From the NCBI GenBank assembly GCA_017939945.1, contig JAGAZS010000354.1:1-7388 (forward strand): DNA of 7,388 bases, in the 5' to 3' direction. The translations under genes and the position numbers were made by a program. The notes under the pieces are model-generated. The model did not search any database, had not been told where the DNA came from, and worked only from the letters and a program-made list of their open reading frames with translations. Source of the DNA: Schwartzia sp. (in: firmicutes). Lineage in GTDB: Bacteria > Bacillota > Negativicutes > Selenomonadales > Selenomonadaceae. Positions 1 to 5,565 of this stretch are shown in pieces; within the stretch, counting starts at the first letter, position 1; each line of letters opens with the position of its first letter.

Positions 1-1
1 G

Positions 2-262
2 TATTACAGCAATCTGGACATTTACAAGGTGGACAGAAAAAAATCCATCGAGGCGAACCGTCCCGACGGGAAGTCGTGGAACAGCAAAAACGTCTGGCCG
101 TACTGGGCCATCGAGGAGATCCCTCAGGACCGGACGATTTACATGATTGTCAGCAAAAAGCGGGGCGGCGATTTCCCGAAGCATTTCCGCCCAGAGGAAT
201 GGACGTTAGTCCAAGAGTTCGACCAGTGCCGCGTGCTCAAGCGGGAAAAGAAAATGTCATAG
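2..262 (+). CDS. C-terminal fragment of an unrecognised protein (5' end outside window)
   Basis: The reading frame is open from the left edge to a TAG at 260-262, giving 86 visible residues. The GTG at 29 lies inside the open frame with no ribosome binding site before it, so it is most likely an internal valine and the real start lies upstream of the window. The visible part is soluble, charged and aromatic-rich (for example NVWPYWAIEEIP and DRTIYMIVSKKR), with no membrane segment, and ends in a basic tail (KREKKMS). A strong terminator 38 bases downstream closes its transcript. I do not recognise the family with confidence. The alternation of short beta-like stretches near the end is reminiscent of the C-terminal soluble part of some ArnT/GT39-type membrane glycosyltransferases, but that is a weak guess. 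Coding status is fairly secure; function is unknown. Confidence 0.7.
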   Translation, partial: YYSNLDIYKVDRKKSIEANRPDGKSWNSKNVWPYWAIEEIPQDRTIYMIVSKKRGGDFPKHFRPEEWTLVQEFDQCRVLKREKKMS

Positions 263-300
263 CGTTTGCGGGTGCGGGGGGATGAAAATTTTCCTTTGCA

Positions 301-331
301 AAAAAAGAGGGCTTTTTTCCCTCTTTTTTTT
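301..331 (+). terminator. Rho-independent terminator after the first gene
   Basis: An 11-bp perfect stem pairs AAAAAAGAGGG (301-311) with CCCTCTTTTTT (319-329) around a 7-base loop (312-318), and the right arm runs into a T tract through 331. It ends the upstream transcript and separates it from the promoter at 361-369. Because the A tract mirrors the T tract, the hairpin could also work weakly on the opposite strand, but no gene on that strand needs it. Confidence 0.9.
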
Positions 332-360
332 GTTGGCATGGTGAAAATGAGAAAAATTTG

Positions 361-369
361 TGTTATAAT
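361..369 (+). promoter_or_regulatory. Extended -10 promoter for the PAS-GGDEF-EAL/queF/nitroreductase operon
   Basis: TGTTATAAT is a consensus TATAAT (364-369) preceded by TGn (361-363), the extended -10 motif. No good TTGACA lies at 16-18 bases: position 341-346 reads GTGAAA. TTGGCA at 333-338 is 25 bases away, too far. The extended -10 can compensate for a poor -35. It lies 47 bases upstream of the ATG at 416 and just downstream of the terminator, as expected for a new transcription unit. Confidence 0.75.
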
Positions 370-404
370 TCAGCCGAAAAGGAATTTTTTTCGCGGGGAA
401 TTTT

Positions 405-409
405 GGAGG
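405..409 (+). promoter_or_regulatory. Ribosome binding site that fixes the start of the PAS-GGDEF-EAL gene
   Basis: GGAGG ends 6 bases before the ATG at 416. This site decides the start, because the same frame stays open upstream to a GTG at 266. That longer version would have to be translated through the terminator (301-331) and the promoter (361-369), so it is very unlikely. Confidence 0.85.
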
Positions 410-415
410 CGCGGC

Positions 416-2140
416 ATGAAAGAGAAAAAAGAAAGAGCGTTGTCGCCGCTCTTGGAACGGATTCATTTTTATTTTGACGTGTTGCAGGAATCCAGCGAGG
501 CGTATTATTTCGTGATCGACTTCTCGGCGGGGATTACGCTGCTTTCCAAACGGATGGCGGAGGATTTCGCCATCGGGGACACCGTCATCGGGAACCTGGC
601 CGAGGTTTGGTTGCCGCTCGTTCATCCGGAGGACTTGCCGAAGGTGAGGCAAATCGACGAAGAGATCCGAAACGGCGACGGATCGGGGGATCATATCAAC
701 GTCGAGTACCGGTCGAAGGACAAGCACGGCGAATATGTCTGGATGCGCGTCTGCGGGAAACTGCTGCGGGACGCGGAGGGCAAGCCCCAATTCTTCGGCG
801 GCATCTTGAATCCCTTGGATCGGCTGAACCAAGCGGACGGTGTGACCGGTCTATTGAACAAGCTGCAGTTCGAGATGGCGGTGAACCGCACGCTGGCGGA
901 TTACGCGCGGACCGGCGTCGGCGGGCGCATCATGCTCCTCGGTCTTGACAATTTCCGCGCCATCAACGAGGCTCACAACCGCTCCTTCGGCGACGCGGTG
1001 CTTCGCGTGACGGCGCGCCAGCTCACGAATCTCTTGCCGCCGGGGGCGATGGTCTACAAGCTGGACGGCGACGAGTTCGGTGTCATTCTTCCCGGCGCAC
1101 GAGCGGCACAGGTCGCGCAAGTCTTCCGGGCCATCCAGACCTGCATGTCGCGCCAGCAGCATATCGACGATACGCCGTATTTCTGCACGATGTCGGCGGG
1201 AACCGTCGCCTATCCGGAGGATGGGAAGGAATATTACAAGCTGCTGAAGCACGCGGAGGCGGCTCTCGTGCTGGCCAAGCGCGGCGGCAAAAACCAGAAC
1301 GTGGTCCTGACCCCGGAGCAGTACAGCCTTTACGTCCGCTCCACGGCGATGCGGGATATGCTGAAAATCAGCGTCGAGAACGACTGCGCGGGCTTCCGGC
1401 TTTTCTTCCAGCCGCAGATCGAGGCCCGGACGAAACGGCTGATCGGCGCGGAGGCGTTGCTCCGCTGGTTCAAGCCGAACGGGAAGATGGTATCGCCGAT
1501 GGAATTCGTGCCGATTCTTGAAGAGACGAAGCTGATCCTGCCGGTGGGCAAATGGATCGTGGAGGAAGCGCTGAAGACTTGCAAGAAGTGGCGGGAAATT
1601 GTGCCGGATTTCAAGATGAGCATCAATGTTTCCTCGGTGCAGATCCGGGACATGACATTTTTCCCTTTCGTCCGGGAGGCCATCAAGCGCATCGACGTCC
1701 CGCCCCAGGCCGTTACCTTGGAGCTAACGGAAAGCACCATCGTCTCCGACTGGACTTTCATCAACCAACAGTTCAACGAGTTCCGCGACCAGGGCGTGCA
1801 GATTGCCATGGACGATTTCGGCACCGGCTATTCGTCTCTGGCGTACCTGAAAAACTTGTCCTGCGACATCGTGAAGGTGGACCGGGAGTTCGTCAAGAAC
1901 ATCCTCGAAAACGATTTTGACACGCGGCTCGTCGAGTACACCGTTACGCTCTGCCGCAGCGTCGGCATCCGTACCTGCATCGAGGGCGTCGAGGAAAACG
2001 AGGTTTACGAGATTGTCACGAACCGCTGCGGCGCGGACTACATCCAGGGCTATCTGTTTGGGCGGCCCGTGTCGCAGGACGATTTTTATGAAACGTATTT
2101 GAAGGAGCTGCAAAAGGAGGTCGCGAATGACGCGGGCTAA
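416..2140 (+). CDS. PAS-GGDEF-EAL protein, probable cyclic-di-GMP phosphodiesterase
   Basis: The 574-residue protein has three domains. A PAS domain of the PAS_3 type spans about residues 20-135 (HPED at 70-73, EYVW at 106-109). A GGDEF domain spans about 141-300 and an EAL domain about 327-565. There is no signal peptide or membrane segment, so it is predicted to be cytosolic. The EAL site looks complete: EALLRW from E346, N404 in NVSSVQ, E436 in ELTES, DDFGTGYSS at D466/D467, K487 and D489 in VKVD, E523 in EGVE, and Q544 in QGYLFG. By family knowledge these residues support hydrolysis of c-di-GMP to pGpG. The GGDEF site is degenerate. Its signature is DGDEF (217-221), the usual first metal-binding Asp is G176 (LLGLDNFR), and no RxxD inhibitory site precedes the signature. 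I infer a phosphodiesterase with PAS sensing and a regulatory, perhaps GTP-binding, GGDEF. The PAS ligand is unknown. It is first in an operon and overlaps queF by 14 bases. Confidence 0.93.
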   Translation: MKEKKERALSPLLERIHFYFDVLQESSEAYYFVIDFSAGITLLSKRMAEDFAIGDTVIGNLAEVWLPLVHPEDLPKVRQIDEEIRNGDGSGDHINVEYRSKDKHGEYVWMRVCGKLLRDAEGKPQFFGGILNPLDRLNQADGVTGLLNKLQFEMAVNRTLADYARTGVGGRIMLLGLDNFRAINEAHNRSFGDAVLRVTARQLTNLLPPGAMVYKLDGDEFGVILPGARAAQVAQVFRAIQTCMSRQQHIDDTPYFCTMSAGTVAYPEDGKEYYKLLKHAEAALVLAKRGGKNQNVVLTPEQYSLYVRSTAMRDMLKISVENDCAGFRLFFQPQIEARTKRLIGAEALLRWFKPNGKMVSPMEFVPILEETKLILPVGKWIVEEALKTCKKWREIVPDFKMSINVSSVQIRDMTFFPFVREAIKRIDVPPQAVTLELTESTIVSDWTFINQQFNEFRDQGVQIAMDDFGTGYSSLAYLKNLSCDIVKVDREFVKNILENDFDTRLVEYTVTLCRSVGIRTCIEGVEENEVYEIVTNRCGADYIQGYLFGRPVSQDDFYETYLKELQKEVANDAG

Positions 2141-2621
2141 AGACACGGAAGGGCTGTCGCTTCTCGGGGAAAAGAAGGTCGGCTATCCTTCCGCATACGC
2201 GCCGGAGGTTTTGGAAACTTTCGAGAACCGCCACCAGGAAAACGATTACTGGGTCAAGTTCAACTGCCCGGAGTTTACGAGCCTTTGCCCGATCACCGGG
2301 CAGCCGGATTTCGCGACGCTCTATATTTCCTATGTGCCGGACGTCCGCATGGTGGAGTCGAAGTCGTTGAAGCTGTACCTTTTCAGCTTCCGCAATCACG
2401 GCGATTTTCATGAGGACGTGGTCAATACGGTCATGAAAGATTTGATCAAGCTGATGGATCCGCGATATATCGAGGTATGGGGGAAATTCCTGCCGCGGGG
2501 CGGCATTTCCATCGACCCGTATGCGAATTACGGCCGGCCCGGAACGAAATACGAGCAGCTGGCGGAGGAACGCTTCCGTTTGCACGATATGGCGGGCATG
2601 GATCGGGTGGACAACAGGTAA
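2127..2621 (+). CDS. queF: NADPH-dependent 7-cyano-7-deazaguanine (preQ0) reductase, QueF
   Basis: QueF reduces the nitrile of preQ0 to the aminomethyl group of preQ1 using NADPH, a late step in making queuosine for the wobble position of GUN tRNAs. It acts in the cytosol. The 164-residue length fits the short, unimodular (YkvM-type) class. The catalytic cysteine is C54 in SLCPITGQPDF, with the partner Asp at D61. The QueF motif ESKSLKLY covers residues 77-84, and the substrate-binding pair H95-E96 follows in NHGDFHE. These sit one residue before the positions I recall for the Bacillus enzyme (C55, D62, H96, E97). The ATG at 2127 lies inside the end of the previous gene, 6 bases after GGAGG (2116-2120), so translation is probably coupled. 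No queC, queD or queE is visible, so preQ0 synthesis must be encoded elsewhere or preQ0 imported. No preQ1 riboswitch precedes it. Confidence 0.97.
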   Translation: MTRAKDTEGLSLLGEKKVGYPSAYAPEVLETFENRHQENDYWVKFNCPEFTSLCPITGQPDFATLYISYVPDVRMVESKSLKLYLFSFRNHGDFHEDVVNTVMKDLIKLMDPRYIEVWGKFLPRGGISIDPYANYGRPGTKYEQLAEERFRLHDMAGMDRVDNR

Positions 2622-2625
2622 GGAG
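2620..2625 (+). promoter_or_regulatory. Ribosome binding site that fixes the nitroreductase start
   Basis: AAGGAG overlaps the TAA of queF and sits 8 bases before the ATG at 2634. An in-frame GTG at 2625 lies within this site itself, so the ATG at 2634 is the better start. Confidence 0.8.
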
Positions 2626-2633
2626 TGTGTGGC

Positions 2634-3182
2634 ATGAACAATATCCTGCGGAATGTGTTGATGCGCAGAAGCACGACGCAATTTGACTCGCGTCCTATCC
2701 TCGACGACGCGATGATAGAAATCCTGGAGGAAGGGAAAGTCCTGTCCAATGCGCCGAACAATCAGGAATGGCATTTCACGGTTCTGCAGAACAGGGATCT
2801 GCTTCGCAGGTTCCATGTGCTGTATGAGCGGCTTGTCGAAGAAAAAAGAGGCGACGCCGTCCGAGCTTCGGCGCAGATGGTCGCCGACCTTCCCGTGGTG
2901 CTGATCATTTCGGCGAGCAAGAACGAACCGTATGTCGAGGATGCGGCGCACATGGTATTCGGGAGCATGATGCTGGTCGCGGAAAAAGCGGGGCTCGGCT
3001 CCTGTTGGCTCTCCACGGCGGCGGATATGCTCCATTCGGAGGACGGAAAAAAGCTCCTTGCCCAGCTCAGCATTCCTCAGGGTTATACGCCGCTCTGCAT
3101 CGGCGCCTTCGGGTATAAACGCGCCGCTGCTCCGCCGCGCGTGCTGTCATCGGAAGACAATATCGTGAATATTATCAAATAG
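2634..3182 (+). CDS. Nitroreductase-family flavoprotein
   Basis: The 182-residue protein fits the small FMN-dependent nitroreductase family (PF00881), whose members are usually homodimers that reduce nitro groups, quinones or flavins with NAD(P)H. The N-terminal RRSTTQF (11-17) corresponds to the usual RRSxRxF phosphate-binding motif. APNNQEWHF (40-48) matches the APS..N.QPW flavin/substrate segment, and GLGSCWLS (120-127) matches the GLGs.W motif. There is no signal peptide. The basic residue commonly found in RRSxR is T15 here, and the usual QPW is QEW, so FMN contacts may differ from the classical enzymes. The true substrate cannot be read from sequence. It starts 12 bases after the queF stop and is the last gene before a terminator, so it should share the promoter at 361-369. 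Family assignment is secure; physiological role is unknown. Confidence 0.92.
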   Translation: MNNILRNVLMRRSTTQFDSRPILDDAMIEILEEGKVLSNAPNNQEWHFTVLQNRDLLRRFHVLYERLVEEKRGDAVRASAQMVADLPVVLIISASKNEPYVEDAAHMVFGSMMLVAEKAGLGSCWLSTAADMLHSEDGKKLLAQLSIPQGYTPLCIGAFGYKRAAAPPRVLSSEDNIVNIIK

Positions 3183-3198
3183 ATTTTTTCATGCATGC

Positions 3199-3239
3199 AA
3201 AACCTCTGGGACTTTTTATTCCCGGAGGTTTTTAATTTT
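3199..3239 (+). terminator. Rho-independent terminator closing the three-gene operon
   Basis: A 13-pair stem (3199-3211 with 3220-3232) has core CCTCTGGGA/TCCCGGAGG with one G-T wobble and A-T pairs at its base, around an 8-base loop. The right arm continues into TTTTT, then AATTTT through 3239. It begins 17 bases after the nitroreductase stop and lies before the next promoter. Confidence 0.88.
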
Positions 3240-3243
3240 CCCG

Positions 3244-3272
3244 TAGACGGAACGGGCGCCGTGGGATATAAT
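3244..3272 (+). promoter_or_regulatory. Sigma-A-type promoter for the DUF1934 gene
   Basis: A -35 TAGACG (3244-3249, four of six matches to TTGACA) is followed after 17 bases by a consensus -10 TATAAT (3267-3272). The expected start is near 3279, giving a leader of about 25 bases before the ATG at 3305. It may also drive argS, delta and pyrG, since no clear terminator lies between. Confidence 0.8.
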
Positions 3273-3293
3273 ATTACAGTATGTTTTTTTGCA

Positions 3294-3300
3294 GAGGTGA
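3294..3300 (+). promoter_or_regulatory. Ribosome binding site that fixes the DUF1934 start
   Basis: GAGGTGA is complementary to the 16S rRNA tail; its GAGG core ends 7 bases before the ATG at 3305. An in-frame ATG at 3281 would sit almost at the predicted transcription start with no binding site, so 3305 is preferred. Confidence 0.8.
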
Positions 3301-3304
3301 ACGA

Positions 3305-3742
3305 ATGGAAAAGGTTATCGTGAAGGTGCGCGGCGAGCAGACGGGCGCGGACGGCGAGACGAACGCCATCGAGGTGGTGGCGGAGGGACGCCATTACGAA
3401 AAAAACGGGATGCACTATGTGCTTTACGACGATCACATGGCGGACGAGTCGATCTCGACGGTGCTGGAGATTGAGCCGAACCGCCTGCACCTGACGCGGA
3501 ACGGCGCAATCGCGCAGGACCAGTATTTCATGAACGGCGTGGAGAGCACCAGCGAGTATCGGACGCCGTTCGGCAGCATAAAGATGTCGGTGCGGACGCG
3601 GAACATGGAAATCGTCTACGGGAATGTCTCGGGCGAGATTCATGTGGACTATGCGATGGCGCTCAACGGCGCCTGGCAGAGCGACAACGCGCTGCATATC
3701 TCGATCAGCCCGGACGCAAGTGAGATCGGGCGATTGAACTGA
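3305..3742 (+). CDS. DUF1934 (YwiB-like) beta-barrel protein of unknown function
   Basis: The 145-residue protein is rich in alternating beta-strand patterns, for example KVIVKVRGEQ at the N-terminus, HYVLYDD in the middle, and IHVDYAMALNG and LHISISP near the end. It also carries GSIKMSVRTRNMEI. This length and pattern match the DUF1934 family (Bacillus YwiB), a small calycin-like barrel without an assigned activity. There is no signal peptide or membrane helix, so it is predicted to be cytosolic. The family commonly sits next to argS in Firmicutes, and argS follows here, which supports the assignment. It has its own promoter and a short leader. Its TGA lies at the left edge of the palindromic element at 3742-3879. 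No catalytic residues can be proposed from the sequence. Confidence 0.85.
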   Translation: MEKVIVKVRGEQTGADGETNAIEVVAEGRHYEKNGMHYVLYDDHMADESISTVLEIEPNRLHLTRNGAIAQDQYFMNGVESTSEYRTPFGSIKMSVRTRNMEIVYGNVSGEIHVDYAMALNGAWQSDNALHISISPDASEIGRLN

Positions 3743-3746
3743 TACT

Positions 3747-3788
3747 TATCTCAGGCCAAAATTATAAATCAAATTTTGAACTGAGATA
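3747..3788. repeat. Left end hairpin of the palindromic element
   Basis: TATCTCAG (3747-3754) pairs perfectly with CTGAGATA (3781-3788). After a 2x2 internal loop, CAAAATT (3757-3763) pairs with AATTTTG (3772-3778), leaving an 8-base loop. No T tract follows, so it is not a classical terminator. Confidence 0.8.
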
Positions 3789-3789
3789 C

Positions 3790-3804
3790 GCCTGCTACGC
3801 AGGC
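3790..3804. repeat. Inner hairpin 1 of the palindromic element
   Basis: GCCTGC (3790-3795) and GCAGGC (3799-3804) form a 6-bp GC-rich stem closed by the three-base loop TAC. Confidence 0.75.
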
Positions 3805-3805
3805 T

Positions 3806-3833
3806 ACATCCGAGCCGTAGGCTCGAATGATGT
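3806..3833. repeat. Inner hairpin 2 of the palindromic element
   Basis: CGAGCC (3811-3816) pairs with GGCTCG (3820-3825) around the loop GTA. ACATC (3806-3810) can pair with GATGT (3829-3833), extending it to 11 pairs with a three-base bulge. The loop GTA is complementary to the TAC loop of the preceding hairpin. Confidence 0.75.
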
Positions 3834-3839
3834 CCCATG

Positions 3840-3874
3840 AATCTCCGTAAGAAATATAATTTCTAACGGAGATT
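3840..3874. repeat. Right end hairpin of the palindromic element
   Basis: AATCTCCGT (3840-3848) pairs with ACGGAGATT (3866-3874). After one A-A mismatch, AGAAAT (3850-3855) pairs with ATTTCT (3859-3864) around a three-base loop. That is 15 pairs with one mismatch, the most perfect palindrome in the window. It lacks a T tract and ends 23 bases before the argS start, so it could affect translation or RNA stability. Confidence 0.8.
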
Positions 3875-3897
3875 AGTATGATAAGAGAGGGAAACGG

Positions 3898-5547
3898 ATG
3901 GATATGAAGGAAAAGCTGGCCGCGGTGATTCTCGCGGCGACGAAGCGGGGAATCGCGGACGGCATTTTCCCCGAAGCGGAGCTTCCGGCGGTGGAGCTGG
4001 AAGTGCCGCCGAAAAAGGAAATGGGCGATTTCGCGACGAATTTCGCGATGAAGTCGGCGAAGGCGTTCCGTAAAAGCCCGCGCCAGATCGCCGAGGCGCT
4101 TTCGGAGCGGTTCGCGCGGGACGGGATCGAGCGCGTGGAAATCGCGGGGCCGGGCTTTATCAACTTTTATCTGACGAAGGACGTAATTTACGACGGGCTT
4201 CGCGCGGCTGTCGCGGCGGGGGAGGACTACGGGAATCTTCCGAAGAAGGACGCGCCGAGGACGCAGGTCGAATACGTCAGCGCGAACCCGACGGGACCGC
4301 TTCATGTCGGTCACGGGCGCGGCGCGGCGGTGGGCAGCGCGCTGGTGAATCTGTTGCGCGCGGCGGGCTACGACGTCGAAGCCGAGTATTACATCAATGA
4401 CGCCGGCAACCAGATAGACCATTTGGCGGAATCGGTGAACGCGCGGTATCTGGAGCTTTGCGGACAGCCAGCCGAAATGCCGGAGGGCGGATATCACGGG
4501 AAGGACATCATCGAGACGGCGCGGCGAATCAAGGAAAAGGACGGAGAGAAATATCTGTCGATGCCGGAGGAGGAGCGGCTGGCGGTTTTCAAGGAACGCG
4601 CCCTTGCGGAAAAGCTCGCGGCACTGAAGGAAGATTTGGCGGCGTTCAACGTCAAGTACGACGTCTGGTTCAGCGAGCGCACCCTGCACCCCGACAAGGT
4701 GAACGAAGCGGTGGAAAAGCTTCGTGCCAACGGGAACATTTACGAGAAGGACGGCGCACTTTGGCTTCGCTCGACAGATTACGGCGACGACAAGGACCGC
4801 GTGGTGATTCGCGCGGGCGGCGAGCCGACATATCTGGCGGCGGACATCGCCTATCACAAGGACAAGTTCGAACGCGGCTTCGGGCGCGTAATCAATCTTT
4901 GGGGCGCCGACCATCACGGCTATATTTGCCGTGTCAAGGCGGCAATACAGGCGATGGGCGGCAACCCGGACAACCTGACGGTCATGCTGCTCCAGATGGT
5001 GAGCCTGCTGCGCGGCGGCGAGGTCGTCAAGATGTCGAAGCGCACCGGTGAAAGCGTAACCCTGGCGGAGCTGATCGAGGAAGTCGGAACGGACGCGGCA
5101 CGGTATTTCTTCGTGATGCGTTCGCCCGACAGCCAGCTGGATTTCGACATCGATCTCGCGAAGTCCCAATCCAGCGAGAATCCCGTTTATTATGTCCAGT
5201 ACGCCCACGCGCGGATCAGGAGTGTGTTCCGGCAGGCGGAGGAAACGGGGCTCAAGGAGAGCGACGCCTTCGAGCTTTTGACGGACGAGTCGGAGCTGGA
5301 TTTGATCAAGAAAATCGAGGAATATCCGCGCGAGGTGGAGAAGGCGGCCGCCGATTTGGCGCCTCAGCGGATTGCGCGGGCGGCGCATGAAATGGCAAGT
5401 GCGTTCCACAGCTTTTACAGCCGCTGTCGGATCATGGGCGTCGAGCCGAAGCTGGCGGGAGCGCGTCTCGCGTTGGCGGGGAAAACGGCGCAGGTGATTC
5501 GCCATGCGCTTTCCATATTGGGCGTCAGCGCGCCCGAAAAAATGTAA
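3898..5547 (+). CDS. argS: Arginyl-tRNA synthetase
   Basis: This class I synthetase joins arginine to tRNA-Arg using ATP, in the cytosol. The 549-residue length is typical. An N-terminal Arg-specific domain occupies about residues 1-85 and carries the segment EMGDFATNFAM. The Rossmann catalytic core follows with the HIGH-type motif HVGH (136-139) inside VSANPTGPLHVGHGRG. The second signature, KMSKR (378-382) in VVKMSKRTGESVTL, aligns with KMSKS. The C-terminal part from about residue 430 is the helical DALR-type anticodon-binding domain (YVQYAHARIRSV and onward). The start ATG at 3898 lies 7 bases after GAGG (3887-3890); a second in-frame ATG at 3904 is too far from it. There is no T-box leader upstream; instead the palindromic element at 3742-3879 fills the gap. 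The delta-like rpoE follows after 18 bases, so the two are probably cotranscribed. Confidence 0.98.
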   Translation: MDMKEKLAAVILAATKRGIADGIFPEAELPAVELEVPPKKEMGDFATNFAMKSAKAFRKSPRQIAEALSERFARDGIERVEIAGPGFINFYLTKDVIYDGLRAAVAAGEDYGNLPKKDAPRTQVEYVSANPTGPLHVGHGRGAAVGSALVNLLRAAGYDVEAEYYINDAGNQIDHLAESVNARYLELCGQPAEMPEGGYHGKDIIETARRIKEKDGEKYLSMPEEERLAVFKERALAEKLAALKEDLAAFNVKYDVWFSERTLHPDKVNEAVEKLRANGNIYEKDGALWLRSTDYGDDKDRVVIRAGGEPTYLAADIAYHKDKFERGFGRVINLWGADHHGYICRVKAAIQAMGGNPDNLTVMLLQMVSLLRGGEVVKMSKRTGESVTLAELIEEVGTDAARYFFVMRSPDSQLDFDIDLAKSQSSENPVYYVQYAHARIRSVFRQAEETGLKESDAFELLTDESELDLIKKIEEYPREVEKAAADLAPQRIARAAHEMASAFHSFYSRCRIMGVEPKLAGARLALAGKTAQVIRHALSILGVSAPEKM

Positions 5548-5552
5548 GGAGG
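5546..5552 (+). promoter_or_regulatory. Distant ribosome binding site of the delta gene
   Basis: AAGGAGG is a strong site overlapping the argS stop codon, but it lies 13 bases before the ATG at 5566, longer than the usual 5-9. No ATG, GTG or TTG in the correct frame lies closer, so the ATG stands and translation may be less efficient than the core suggests. Confidence 0.65.
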
Positions 5553-5565
5553 ATTTTGCGGTATC

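Larger units (their letters stand above)
3742..3879. repeat. Palindromic, MITE-like intergenic element before argS
   Basis: The ends are inverted repeats: ATACTTATCTC (3742-3752) against GAGATTAGTAT (3869-3879), matching at 10 of 11 positions. The similarity continues inward, because both ends carry AAATTATA on the outside-in strand (3759-3766, and the complement of 3857-3864). Inside lie four hairpins: 3747-3788, 3790-3804, 3806-3833 and 3840-3874. TGATA occurs at both borders (3740-3744 and 3879-3883) and might be a target duplication, although it overlaps the inverted repeats. The element has no convincing ORF, is AT-rich at its ends unlike its surroundings, and fills almost the whole gap between DUF1934 and argS. 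I infer a non-autonomous mobile or REP-like repeat. The alternative is a structured leader of argS. Only one copy is visible, so repeat status is unproven. Confidence 0.55.

Noticed and set aside
266..415. N-terminal extension of the PAS-GGDEF-EAL frame from a GTG at 266
   Set aside because: It would be translated across an intrinsic terminator and the promoter, has no ribosome binding site, and the ATG at 416 has an ideal one.
2040..2126. preQ1 riboswitch before queF
   Set aside because: This stretch is the coding end of the EAL domain with conserved protein motifs; no riboswitch structure or separate promoter is seen.
2016..3035. Long minus-strand open frame opposite queF and the nitroreductase gene
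   Set aside because: It lies opposite well-supported genes and has low-quality composition, with no ribosome binding site or recognisable domain.
3190..3199. Palindromic CATGCATG/TGCATGCA next to the operon terminator
   Set aside because: Short overlapping palindromes of eight bases occur by chance; there is no second copy or link to a regulator.
3855..3860. TATAAT as a separate argS promoter
   Set aside because: It sits inside the stem and loop of the right end hairpin and has no TTGACA-like sequence at 16-18 bases or a TGn extension. It cannot be excluded, but is not supported.
3743..3897. T-box riboswitch upstream of argS
   Set aside because: The conserved T-box sequence (AGGGTGGnACCGCG type), the specifier stem arrangement and a terminator/antiterminator pair are all absent, and the spacer is too short.
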